A stretch of 64,000 nt of DNA, taken from contig CAJUKG010000003.1 in the NCBI GenBank assembly GCA_910586925.1, forward strand, positions 1 through 64,000, given 5' to 3'. Numbering within the stretch: position 1 is the first letter of the stretch; the number at the start of each line of letters is the position of its first letter. This DNA is from an uncultured Christensenellaceae bacterium (GTDB lineage Bacteria; Bacillota; Clostridia; Christensenellales; Pumilibacteraceae). Under the pieces are notes generated by a model. The model was given only the letters and a program-made list of their open reading frames with translations, was not told the DNA's origin and made no database searches. Below are positions 25,322 to 33,290 of the stretch, piece by piece. Made by a program: the position numbers and the translations under genes.

Positions 25322-26797
25322 ATGCAAAATGTATTGGATGCGGAGAGTGTACGCGCGGCGGAACGTCGCGCCATGGAGAAAGGTTTCGGCGAAATGATGC
25401 TGCGTATAAACGCATCGCTCGCCGTGGCGGACGAGGTGTGCGACCGCGCTCGGCGCGAGTGGTCGCGTACTGCGGTGTTTTGCGGTCCGGGCGGAAACGG
25501 TTGCGACGGTATACTTATCGCGTGTCGGCTTATGAGGCAAGGGTGTCGAAACGTTCGCGCTTTTATAACGTGCGACGAGTCCGCAATATCGAGAGAGATC
25601 GTCGCGTATGCGGTGTCGTGCGGGCTTCGGTTGCAACCGATATCGGAGTATGACGGTCAATCGAATATTTTGATCGACGCGATTTACGGTATAGGACTGA
25701 ACCGCAACGTTACTGGCGGCGTCGCCGAACTGATAAGAAAGCTCAATGATGATGCGAATGCGTTCAGACTCGCCGTGGATATTACGTCGGGATTGAATGC
25801 AGACACAGGTTATCCGATGGGCGTTGCATTCAAAGCGCACGTCACTATCACGTTCATATGTTATAAGCCGGGCATGCTGTTCCACGACGGGCGCGATCAT
25901 TGCGGCAGAATAATCGTCGAAAATATAGGCGTGGAATCGCAGTCGCCCGTTTCTGTGTTCGACGGCGGTGACGTGCGGCACATAGTGCGCGACAAAACGA
26001 TGCATAAAGGCAAGGCGGGCAAAGTGTTCGTGATCGGCGGTTGCGGAGAAATGATAGGTGCGCCTATTCTCGCGGGTGCGGCGGCGCAGGCGGCGTACTT
26101 CAACGGTGCGGGCGTCGTCACGGTATGTTTGCCGAAAATACTTCGCTCGGCGGCTCATGCTCGCACGTGCATGTCGGTTATGAAGTTCTTGCCCGACGAC
26201 GAGGCGGGTTTTATAAAATACGACGAGAAACAGCTCGACGACATAATGTCGAAAGCCAAATCCATAGACATCGGTCCGGGTATGGGCGCGAACCCGTATC
26301 TCAACCGCATAGTCAAATATATAAGCGATAACTACGACGGAAATCTCGTGATCGACGCCGACGCGCTCAACGCTATCGCAAACGATTATGCGTTTTTGAA
26401 AAACAGCAAGGCAAAAGTCGTGCTCACGCCGCACGTGGGCGAGTTCGAGCGCATGACGGGATTGGAAGCGAATATCGCCAATGCGCGAAAAGTTGCGGAA
26501 GCAACAGGGGCTATCGTGGTGCTTAAGTCCGCAACTACCGTAATTACCGACGGCGAGCGCGCGATACTCAATATTTCGGGTACTCCCGCAATGGCGAAAG
26601 CGGGAATGGGCGATCTTCTCGGCGGGTGCATTGCCGCGCTTGCCTGTAACGTGCCCGTTCTCGACGCGGCTTGCATAGCGAGCTATCGCAACGGAATGGG
26701 CGCGGAGCTTGCCGTCGCGGCGTATTCCGAACTTATGCTCACCGCGAAAGACGTATTGAATTTCGCAAGCTACGGCGAGCTTTACGACGATAAATAA
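25322..26797 (+). CDS. nnr: Bifunctional NAD(P)HX epimerase/dehydratase
   Basis: A 491-residue nicotinamide-nucleotide repair enzyme. Residues 1-215 are the YjeF_N epimerase (GPGGNGCDGILIACR near 57-71, IDAIYGIGLN, and VDITSGLNADTG). Residues about 220-491 are the carbohydrate-kinase-like ADP-dependent NAD(P)HX dehydratase (HKGKAGKVFVIGGCGEMIG, DIGPGMGANP, LTPHVGEFERMTG, and PAMAKAGMGDLLGGCIAAL with the catalytic GMGD). The epimerase loop has Cys where the usual motif has a second Gly (GPGNNGGDG). Together the halves restore hydrated NADH and NADPH. It is the last gene before a strong bidirectional terminator. Confidence 0.95.
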   Translation: MQNVLDAESVRAAERRAMEKGFGEMMLRINASLAVADEVCDRARREWSRTAVFCGPGGNGCDGILIACRLMRQGCRNVRAFITCDESAISREIVAYAVSCGLRLQPISEYDGQSNILIDAIYGIGLNRNVTGGVAELIRKLNDDANAFRLAVDITSGLNADTGYPMGVAFKAHVTITFICYKPGMLFHDGRDHCGRIIVENIGVESQSPVSVFDGGDVRHIVRDKTMHKGKAGKVFVIGGCGEMIGAPILAGAAAQAAYFNGAGVVTVCLPKILRSAAHARTCMSVMKFLPDDEAGFIKYDEKQLDDIMSKAKSIDIGPGMGANPYLNRIVKYISDNYDGNLVIDADALNAIANDYAFLKNSKAKVVLTPHVGEFERMTGLEANIANARKVAEATGAIVVLKSATTVITDGERAILNISGTPAMAKAGMGDLLGGCIAALACNVPVLDAACIASYRNGMGAELAVAAYSELMLTAKDVLNFASYGELYDDK

Positions 26798-26820
26798 TAT
26801 AATGACGTATGTGATTGCAA

Positions 26821-26852
26821 AACAAAAACCCGCGGAGCTGCGGGTTTTTGTT
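26821..26852. terminator. Bidirectional terminator between nnr and mazF
   Basis: AACAAAAACCCGC (26821-26833) pairs with GCGGGTTTTTGTT (26840-26852), a 13-bp perfect stem with T-tracts on both strands. Confidence 0.9.
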
Positions 26853-26853
26853 T

Positions 26854-27201
26854 TTATACGAAGCCGAGGGAAATGAGCGTAGCGCGTTCTATTTTGCGCA
26901 TTGCTTCGGCGTTGATTTCTCCGACGCGAGTTTTAAGACGTTTTTTATCGAGAGTTCGCAGCTGTTCGAGCAGAACTACCGAGTCTTTGGCGAGTCCGAA
27001 CTGTCCCGCGTGGATCTCCACGTGCGTCGGCAGCTTCGCCTTTGTGATGCGGCTCGTGACCGCGCATACTATCACGGTGGGCGAGTATCGGTTGCCGACG
27101 TCATTCTGAATGATTAACACGGGGCGCACCCCGCCTTGCTCGGAGCCTATGACGGGGCTTAAGTCCGCGTAGTATATTTCTCCGCGTTTGAAATCCGACA
27201 C
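26854..27201 (-). CDS. mazF: MazF/EndoA (NdoA) family mRNA interferase toxin
   Basis: A 115-residue PemK/MazF-fold toxin. The N-terminus FKRGEIYYADLSPVIGSEQG is diagnostic of the Bacillus EndoA subgroup, followed by GGVRPVLIIQND with the catalytic Arg, VIVCAVTSRI with the Thr-Ser pair, and KDSVVLLEQLRTLDKKRL. These enzymes cut single-stranded mRNA at short sequences. It lies 19 bp downstream of a ribbon-helix-helix-like antitoxin gene on the same strand, the classical order. Its frame ends 1 bp before the shared terminator with nnr. Confidence 0.93.
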   Translation of the reverse strand: MSDFKRGEIYYADLSPVIGSEQGGVRPVLIIQNDVGNRYSPTVIVCAVTSRITKAKLPTHVEIHAGQFGLAKDSVVLLEQLRTLDKKRLKTRVGEINAEAMRKIERATLISLGFV

Positions 27202-27220
27202 CGCTTTTGTTCTCCTTTTG

Positions 27221-27424
27221 TTAAAGATTAGCCCAATCGAGATTGATAGCCGCGCATTCGGTTATGCCGTCCTGCCACAGCTCCTCTTTTTCCATTATAT
27301 GCGCGTCGATAGCATATTGTTTAAGCATTTCGACGATAAGCGACGGCACGCTCATATTGCGCCGCGCCGCATTGTTTGAAAGAATACCGTTCATGTCCTC
27401 GTCCACCTCGATAACATACTGCAT
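27221..27424 (-). CDS. mazE: MazE/EndoAI-like antitoxin
   Basis: A 67-residue protein directly upstream of mazF. An N-terminal beta strand (MQYVIEVDED) and two helices (NNAARRNMSVPSLIVEMLKQY) resemble a ribbon-helix-helix DNA-binding domain. The C-terminal part ends with acidic and aromatic residues (EELWQDGITE and NLDWANL) suited to covering the toxin active site. AAAGGAG precedes the ATG. Such antitoxins repress their own promoter. No consensus promoter is obvious in the 155 bases upstream; the identification rests mainly on position and size. Confidence 0.75.
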   Translation of the reverse strand: MQYVIEVDEDMNGILSNNAARRNMSVPSLIVEMLKQYAIDAHIMEKEELWQDGITECAAINLDWANL

Positions 27425-27580
27425 AGAATTTTCTCCTTTATTCGTAGTTTTATACGAGTAGTTTGAGCTTTTTGTATTTTTTTATGTGCATAATTCGATA
27501 ATATTCGACAAGCGCAAAATAAAAGATCTCCCGCGGTTTCGGCAAAGGGATCTTGTAATATTGGTTTGGGATATGGCAAT

Positions 27581-27604
27581 AAAAAACCCGTCGCGAGGAC
27601 GGGT
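27581..27604 (-). terminator. Terminator of the SecB-like gene
   Basis: ACCCGTC (27586-27592) pairs with GACGGGT (27598-27604). On the minus strand the stem is followed by six T. It separates the SecB-like gene from mazE. Confidence 0.8.
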
Positions 27605-27616
27605 AGTTTACTTATA

Positions 27617-28060
27617 TTACTGTTGTTCGGTTTTCGCCGCGACGCCGCAGTAAACGGGCGGGGAGATCATAGGCAAGCCGTTGGACGCTTGCGTGAGCTG
27701 CGCTATTATGAGCGACATAGCCGAGAACACGTTGCCGCAGAGCATATTGAATTCGCCTGCGGTGAGAGTGCGCAAATACTCGCGGAAGTCGATTTCCTGA
27801 TTCGCGTACTCGTCGGCGAGGGCGCGGCGCACGGTGTACACGGCGGTGATTTCAAACACGCCTTCCGGCTCGAAATCCATTCTGCGAACTACTTCGAACT
27901 CGATGTTGTTTCCGTCTTGTTTTTGGAAAAACACTTCGTCCTGCGTTCTGCCGCGATAGTTGACCTGCGGACGGATCTGCAGTCTGTCGAAAGTGGTGCG
28001 GCGAAGCGTCATTTGCATTGCGCCGTCTTTGAAGAGCTTGTTTACTTCTATCTTGTCCAT
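27617..28060 (-). CDS. SecB-like chaperone family protein (tentative)
   Basis: A 147-residue protein. The first two thirds are alternating beta strands (FDRLQIRPQVNYRGR, then NNIEFEVVRRMDFEPEGVFEI and VYTVRRAL). The last third is helical and carries CGNVFSAMSLIIAQLT followed by LPMISPPVY. That pattern parallels the SecB tail, where a helix is followed by FPxLNLAPVNF. SecB holds preproteins unfolded; SecB-like proteins in Firmicutes and those tied to toxin-antitoxin modules are known. Here it lies just upstream of mazEF on the same strand but has its own consensus promoter and terminator, so a functional link is only suggested. The ATG has GGAGGG upstream. Confidence 0.5.
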   Translation of the reverse strand: MDKIEVNKLFKDGAMQMTLRRTTFDRLQIRPQVNYRGRTQDEVFFQKQDGNNIEFEVVRRMDFEPEGVFEITAVYTVRRALADEYANQEIDFREYLRTLTAGEFNMLCGNVFSAMSLIIAQLTQASNGLPMISPPVYCGVAAKTEQQ

Positions 28061-28089
28061 TATTCCCTCCGAGGAATTACGTTTTGTTT

Positions 28090-28118
28090 ATTATACCGCA
28101 ATTTCGTGTAAAAGTCAA
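28090..28118 (-). promoter_or_regulatory. Promoter of the SecB-like gene
   Basis: Minus strand TTGACT (28118-28113), a 17-bp spacer and TATAAT (28095-28090), divergent from the pfkB promoter 35 bp away. Confidence 0.8.
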
Positions 28119-28152
28119 TCATATTTTAGTTATTATGAATAATATATGACGC

Positions 28153-28181
28153 TTGACATAAATGTTAAAAAGATGTATAAT
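28153..28181 (+). promoter_or_regulatory. Promoter of the pfkB-dinB genes
   Basis: TTGACA (28153-28158), a 17-bp spacer and TATAAT (28176-28181); both hexamers are perfect. Confidence 0.88.
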
Positions 28182-28203
28182 TATCGTTGCAAGAGGTGTA
28201 CCA

Positions 28204-29130
28204 ATGAAGTTCTTTGTTTCGGGACTTGTCAATGTTGAAACAAATTTACGCGTTCGGTCGTTCCCCGTCACGTATTATCCCATAGATTACCCGTTTTTCG
28301 GGATCAATACTACTATTTCGGGAGTTGGGTATAATATAGCTACGGCGGCGAAAACTTTGGGCGACGACGTTACTTTCGCGTCGCTCATCGGGCGCGACCC
28401 CGAGGGCAGGCGCATTGCCCGCGAGTTCGAGCGGATAGGCATGGACAGTTCGCTCGTGTTCGACGACGTGGAGCAGACCCCCGTATCGGTCATTCTGTAC
28501 GAAGCGGGAGCGGACGGGCGCAGACAGATCTACAGCGATCTCAAGGACATACAGCAACATTCGCTCGATCCGAACAGCGTGATCGCCTCGGTGCAAGCCT
28601 CCGATGTATGCGTGCTGTGCAATTCCGAGTTCAATCGCGCATTGCTGTCCGTAGCGCACGCGGCGGGCAAGAAAATCGCGACGGACGTGCATATGCTCAA
28701 CGATATTCATGACGAGTTCAACGCCGATTTCATGCGATACGCCGACATATTGTTTTTGAGCGACGAAGACTTGCCGGTGCCGCCGCGCGAATTCCTTGTT
28801 AAACTGAAAAAAGAGTACGCCGCCGAGATAATCGTGATAGGGCTTGGCGAGGACGGTGCGTTATTGTACGAACGCGCGACCGACAAGATAACCGCGCTCG
28901 ACGCTGTCGATATAGGCGGCGTCATCAATACGATAGGCGCGGGCGACGCTATGTTTACGGCGTTCAATCATTACTATTTGCGCGGCGAGCCTGCAGTGGA
29001 AGCTCTCAAGCGCGCCGAAGTGTTTGCGGCACTCAAAATAAGACACGACGGCGGCGCGGTCGGATTTGCGACCGAAGCGCAGGTGGAGGAGCTGTATAAA
29101 ACTTACAAATTCGTATGCGTGACAGAATAA
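28204..29130 (+). CDS. PfkB family carbohydrate/nucleoside kinase
   Basis: A 308-residue ribokinase-fold kinase. The substrate site is suggested by VSGVGYNIATAAKTLG-like sequence (ISGVGYNIATAAKTLGDDV near 38-56). The ATP and anion-hole motif NTIGAGDAMFTAF lies near 240-252, with the catalytic Asp in GAGD, and IGLGEDGALLY precedes it. The ATG at 28204 follows AAGAGGTG; the longer frame overlaps the promoter. The phosphorylated substrate cannot be assigned (ribokinase, adenosine kinase and fructokinase types all share these motifs). Its 3' end overlaps dinB by 16 bp in another frame, so the two are co-transcribed. Confidence 0.88.
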   Translation: MKFFVSGLVNVETNLRVRSFPVTYYPIDYPFFGINTTISGVGYNIATAAKTLGDDVTFASLIGRDPEGRRIAREFERIGMDSSLVFDDVEQTPVSVILYEAGADGRRQIYSDLKDIQQHSLDPNSVIASVQASDVCVLCNSEFNRALLSVAHAAGKKIATDVHMLNDIHDEFNADFMRYADILFLSDEDLPVPPREFLVKLKKEYAAEIIVIGLGEDGALLYERATDKITALDAVDIGGVINTIGAGDAMFTAFNHYYLRGEPAVEALKRAEVFAALKIRHDGGAVGFATEAQVEELYKTYKFVCVTE

Positions 29131-30344
29131 TTCTTCATTGCGATCTCAATAACTTTTACGCCTCGGCGGAATGCGTCATGCACAGTGAGTGGCGCGACGT
29201 TCCGCTCGCGGTTTGCGGCAACCCCGAGCTTCGACACGGGGTTGTTCTTGCTAAAAACGAGATAGCGAAGAAATTCGGGGTAAAGACGGGCGACGTTATT
29301 TGGCAAGCGAAGCAGAAAGCTCCCGGGCTTGTGCTCGTTCCGCCGCATTTCGACGTGTATATGAAGTATTCCAAACAGATGTTCGCGCTGTATAACGATT
29401 ACACCGATATGGTCGAACCGTTCGGCGCGGACGAGTGTTGGTTGGACGTGACGGCGTCGCAAAAACTTTTCGGCGACGGCGTGTCGATCGCCGATGCCAT
29501 ACGCGAACGCGTTAAAAAGGAAAGCGGGCTTACCTGTTCGGTGGGCGTAAGTTTCAATAAAGTGTTTGCGAAGCTCGGTTCCGATCTGAAAAAGCCGGAC
29601 GCGACGACGGTAATAGACAGAAACAATTTCAAGCGTCGGATTTGGGGCTTGTCCGCCGATCAGCTGTTCATGGTGGGACGCCGCACATACGACAGGCTCA
29701 AGCAGTTGAACATTTTTACGATAGGCGATCTCGCCGCCGCAGATGCGGATATGCTCAAAAGCAACTTCGGCGTGAACGGACTCAAAATGAAAGCAAACGC
29801 GCTCGGCGACGATAACGAACCCGTAAGAGAAGCGGTAAAGTCGCGCGACGTCAAGTCGATAGGACACGGCATGACGGCAGTGCGCGACATAGACACATTG
29901 GACGATGCGCGTGATCTCATTTGCTATTTGAGCGAGAAGGTGGGGGCGAGAATGAGAAAGGCGGGCGTGCGCGGCAGTCTTGTGTCGGTCGGAATGCGCG
30001 ACAGCGCGCTGTTTTCGATAGTGCGGCAAAAGCATATAAGCATGCCGACATATTCTTCTACGGTTATTGCCGAGCACGCGCTCGACGTGTTCAAAGAAAA
30101 TTGGAACGGTGACCCCATGCGTACTATCACCGTCGCAATGAGCAAGCTCGAGGATGTCGACGAACCGCGGCAGCTGTCTTTTTTCGACGATACGCGGCGC
30201 AACGATAAGCTGGAGAAGCTGGACGAAACGCTCGATATGCTGACGAAAAAGTACGGCAGCGTAGTACATCGCGCGTCGCTCGTCGGCAGAGATTTCATTT
30301 ACGACAAAACGGACGACGAGGATTTCCTTCCGTTCCAAAGATGA
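29115..30344 (+). CDS. dinB: DNA polymerase IV (Y family)
   Basis: A 409-residue translesion polymerase. Metal-binding carboxylates are in HCDLNNFYASAE (D10) and FGADECWLD (D and E near 106-107). The finger has GVVLAKNEIAKKFGV. The little-finger region is present, and a beta-clamp-binding peptide QLSFFD lies near residue 355, after which an about 45-residue tail follows. It overlaps the pfkB gene and has no promoter of its own. No LexA-type operator was recognised upstream of pfkB, so SOS control is not evident from this sequence. Confidence 0.95.
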   Translation: MRDRIILHCDLNNFYASAECVMHSEWRDVPLAVCGNPELRHGVVLAKNEIAKKFGVKTGDVIWQAKQKAPGLVLVPPHFDVYMKYSKQMFALYNDYTDMVEPFGADECWLDVTASQKLFGDGVSIADAIRERVKKESGLTCSVGVSFNKVFAKLGSDLKKPDATTVIDRNNFKRRIWGLSADQLFMVGRRTYDRLKQLNIFTIGDLAAADADMLKSNFGVNGLKMKANALGDDNEPVREAVKSRDVKSIGHGMTAVRDIDTLDDARDLICYLSEKVGARMRKAGVRGSLVSVGMRDSALFSIVRQKHISMPTYSSTVIAEHALDVFKENWNGDPMRTITVAMSKLEDVDEPRQLSFFDDTRRNDKLEKLDETLDMLTKKYGSVVHRASLVGRDFIYDKTDDEDFLPFQR

Positions 30345-30403
30345 CAGTCACGGCGGTCCGCGGATAAACGAAAAATCAAATACACATGTAGCGAGGAAAA
30401 GAA

Positions 30404-31090
30404 ATGATATTTGTAACGGGAGATACGCACGGTCAAGCCGATTTCGACAAGCTGTTGCGGTTTGCACGCGAAAATCCGAATTTGACGTTAAACGACTTCG
30501 TGATAATCGCGGGCGATTTTAGCGCGATTTGGGATAAAAACACACTCGACCGCGAACTGCAACCGTACCGCGAATTGCCGTTCACGGTCTTGTTTGCGGA
30601 CGGCAATCACGAAAATTTCGATATATTGAATTCATACCCCGAAGAAGTTTGGCGTGGCGGTAAAGTCCATAAGATCGCACCGAACATAATCCACTTGATG
30701 CGCGGACAGGTTTTCGAGATCGAAAATATTACGGTATTCGTGTTCGGCGGTGCGGCGAGCATAGACAAAGAAGTGCGCACCGAGGGCGTGGATTGGTGGC
30801 GGCAAGAGCAACCGACGCAGGAAGAACTCGAAGAAGGATTGCGCAACTTAAAGCGTCACGGGTGCAAAGTCGATTACATAATAACGCACACGTGTTGCGA
30901 ACGCGCATTGCGGTATCCGCCGCTCAACACGCCCGAAATGCAAATGCAAACTTTTCCCGCGAATATACTGCTGTCGGAGTTCGATAAAACGGTCGAATTC
31001 AAACATTGGTATTTCGGGCATTATCACTTCGACGGCGAGCCTACCGACGATATGACGGTTATATATCAAAAAATCATACGTCTTGCGTGA
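30404..31090 (+). CDS. Calcineurin-like metallophosphoesterase
   Basis: A 228-residue cytoplasmic metallophosphoesterase. All five metal-site blocks are visible: GDTHG (residues 6-10), IAGDF near 35, GNHENF near 67, ITHTC near 160 and GHYHFD near 205. This set defines the two-metal phosphoesterase core, but the substrate (protein phosphate, cyclic nucleotide, nucleic acid) cannot be told. The start follows AGCGAGGAAAAGAA, and the gene is 59 bp after dinB on the same strand, possibly a damage-response or nucleotide-metabolism neighbour. Confidence 0.88.
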   Translation: MIFVTGDTHGQADFDKLLRFARENPNLTLNDFVIIAGDFSAIWDKNTLDRELQPYRELPFTVLFADGNHENFDILNSYPEEVWRGGKVHKIAPNIIHLMRGQVFEIENITVFVFGGAASIDKEVRTEGVDWWRQEQPTQEELEEGLRNLKRHGCKVDYIITHTCCERALRYPPLNTPEMQMQTFPANILLSEFDKTVEFKHWYFGHYHFDGEPTDDMTVIYQKIIRLA

Positions 31091-31121
31091 TTTTAGTTAT
31101 AAAAATCGTGATTATGCAATA

Positions 31122-31200
31122 GTGCGGAGCGGTAGCCCTATACGAACGAGTAATACTGCGAGAATTACATAACACAAAAAATCGACACGAAGCCGTGTAA
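31122..31200 (+). repeat. Diverged copy of the rplU-upstream repeat
   Basis: The stretch GAGCGGTAGCC ... ACGAACG ... AATACTGCGAGAATTAC ... ACGAAGCCGTGTAAAA parallels the repeat units at 43533-43718 in order and spacing. Both end at GAAGCCGT(A/G)TAAAA directly before a -35 TTGAC. A GCGGTA/TACTGC hairpin is conserved in form. The remaining part of the 31091-31274 gap is the uvrB promoter and leader. Confidence 0.55.
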
Positions 31201-31204
31201 AAGA

Positions 31205-31234
31205 TTGACTTCGGAGCGTGTTTCGGGGTATAAT
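31205..31234 (+). promoter_or_regulatory. Promoter of uvrB-uvrA
   Basis: TTGACT (31205-31210), an 18-bp spacer and TATAAT (31229-31234). No LexA box was recognised around it. Confidence 0.75.
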
Positions 31235-31274
31235 ATATGTCAACGTTTTTCGACAAGGACGGCATGCCGAAATC

Positions 31275-33245
31275 ATGGATTTCAAGTTACACAGCGATTA
31301 TAAACCGACGGGCGACCAACCGCAGGCGATAGAAAAACTCGTCAACGGAATAGAGGACGGGCTTGCGGCGCAGGTATTGAAGGGCGTTACCGGCAGCGGT
31401 AAGACGTTTACAATGGCGAACGTGATCGCGCAAGTAAACCGTCCCACGCTCGTGCTCGCGCATAACAAGACGCTCGCCGCACAGCTTTGCAACGAGTTTC
31501 GCGAGTTTTTTCCCGAAAACCGCGTCGAGTTTTTCGTGAGCTATTACGACTATTATCAGCCGGAAGCATACCTGCCGTCAACAGATACGTATATAGAGAA
31601 AGATCTCGCGATAAACGACGAGATAGACAAACTTCGGCACAGCGCGACGTGTTCGCTGCACGAACGGCGCGACACGATAGTGGTGGCGTCGGTGTCGTGT
31701 ATTTACGGTTTGGGCGCGCCGGAGGAATATTACAGCCTCGCGCTGTCCGTTCGACCCGGCGACAAAATGACGCGCGACGCGCTTATAGCTCGGCTCATAG
31801 CTATCAACTATACGCGAAACGACCTCGCGCCCGAACGCACCAATTTTCGCGTGCGCGGCGATACCGTCGATATTTTCGCGGCGAATATGTCCGACCACGC
31901 ACTTCGCGTGGAATTTTTCGGCAACGAAATAGACGGGGTGAGCGAGTTCGACGCGGTGTCGGGCACGACGGTCGCGCGGCTTGCGCACGCCGCGATCTTT
32001 CCCGCGAGCCACTATGCGGTCGAGCGCGAAAAGATGGCGGCGGCTATCGAGAGAATAGAGGCGGACTGCGAGGAGCGCGTCAAATTCTTTACCGACAACA
32101 ATAAACTTATAGAAGCACAGCGCATAGGCGAGCGGGTGCGCTACGACATAGAGATGATGCGCGAAGTGGGATACTGTTCTGGAATAGAAAACTACTCGCG
32201 ATACTTCGACGGGCGCGCGCCCGGTCAGCCGCCGTTCACTCTGCTCGATTATTTTCCCGACGATTTTCTGATGTTCATTGACGAAAGCCACATGACGATA
32301 CCGCAGCTTCGTGCTATGTATAACGGCGATCGCGCGCGCAAAACGTCGCTCGTCGATTACGGTTTCCGTTTGCCTGCGGCGTTCGATAACCGTCCGCTCA
32401 AGTTCGACGAGTTCCGCGGACGCGTCAATCAGGTCGTGTACGTGTCGGCTACGCCCGCGCCGTATGAGCTGGAGCTGACGGGCGGGGACTACGTGCGGCA
32501 GGTCATTCGCCCGACGGGGCTTCTCGATCCGCCCGTAACGGTAAAGCCGACCAAAGGTCAGATAGACGATTTGCTCACCGAGATCAAGGACACCGTGAGT
32601 ACGGGCGGCAGAGTGCTCGTCACCACGCTCACAAAGCGCATGTCCGAAAATCTCACCGATTATCTCGCCGAACAGGGCGTGAAAGTCAAATACCTGCACA
32701 GCGATATAGACACCATGGAGCGCGTTACGATAATCAATTCGCTGCGCCGCGGCGAGTTCGACGTCGTAGTAGGTATAAACCTGTTGCGCGAGGGGCTTGA
32801 TATACCCGAAGTTAAACTCGTCGCGATACTCGATGCGGACAAGGAAGGATTTTTGCGGTCGGAAACGTCGCTCGTGCAAACGATAGGGCGCGCGGCGCGT
32901 AACAGCGAGAGCCGCGTCATAATGTACGGCGACGTGATTACGGGATCTATGCGTCGAGCGATAGACGAAACGGAGTCGCGGCGCAAACTGCAAATGCAGT
33001 ACAATTCCGAGCACGGCATCACGCCCAAAACAATAATCAAGTCTATAAAGAACACTATAGAAATAACGAGCAAACAGTCGTCGGTCGAACTGCACGACAT
33101 AGACAAAGAACTGTCGCGGTTACGCGCGATGATGAGCGAAGCGAGCAAGAATCTCGATTTCGAAGCGGCGATCACTTACCGCGACCGTATCGCGGAGCTT
33201 CGCGAGCTTCAGCGCAAGGTCGCGCAAACCAAGCAGAAGAAGTAA
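31275..33245 (+). CDS. uvrB: UvrB excinuclease subunit
   Basis: A 656-residue nucleotide-excision repair helicase-like subunit. It has Walker A GVTGSGKT (37-44), the damage-inserting hairpin region VSYYDYYQPEAYLPSTDTYIEKD split around YDYYQPEAYLP near 92-105, the DE box FIDESHMT near 335, and motifs V and VI (GINLLREGLDIPEV and QTIGRAARN). The C-terminal UVR domain for UvrC contact (NLDFEAAITYRDRI near 630) is complete. The start MDFKLHSDYK fits the family; the nearest Shine-Dalgarno-like AAGGA is 14 bases away, somewhat far. It is followed by uvrA 45 bp later. Confidence 0.97.
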   Translation: MDFKLHSDYKPTGDQPQAIEKLVNGIEDGLAAQVLKGVTGSGKTFTMANVIAQVNRPTLVLAHNKTLAAQLCNEFREFFPENRVEFFVSYYDYYQPEAYLPSTDTYIEKDLAINDEIDKLRHSATCSLHERRDTIVVASVSCIYGLGAPEEYYSLALSVRPGDKMTRDALIARLIAINYTRNDLAPERTNFRVRGDTVDIFAANMSDHALRVEFFGNEIDGVSEFDAVSGTTVARLAHAAIFPASHYAVEREKMAAAIERIEADCEERVKFFTDNNKLIEAQRIGERVRYDIEMMREVGYCSGIENYSRYFDGRAPGQPPFTLLDYFPDDFLMFIDESHMTIPQLRAMYNGDRARKTSLVDYGFRLPAAFDNRPLKFDEFRGRVNQVVYVSATPAPYELELTGGDYVRQVIRPTGLLDPPVTVKPTKGQIDDLLTEIKDTVSTGGRVLVTTLTKRMSENLTDYLAEQGVKVKYLHSDIDTMERVTIINSLRRGEFDVVVGINLLREGLDIPEVKLVAILDADKEGFLRSETSLVQTIGRAARNSESRVIMYGDVITGSMRRAIDETESRRKLQMQYNSEHGITPKTIIKSIKNTIEITSKQSSVELHDIDKELSRLRAMMSEASKNLDFEAAITYRDRIAELRELQRKVAQTKQKK

Positions 33246-33290
33246 AATATCCGAACATACGGACACTGTAATATTCGAAAGAGGTATAAC

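Noticed and set aside
33246..33290. LexA box before uvrA (CGAACATACGGAC)
   Set aside because: Only the left half fits the Gram-positive LexA consensus CGAAC-N4-GTTCG; the right half does not match.
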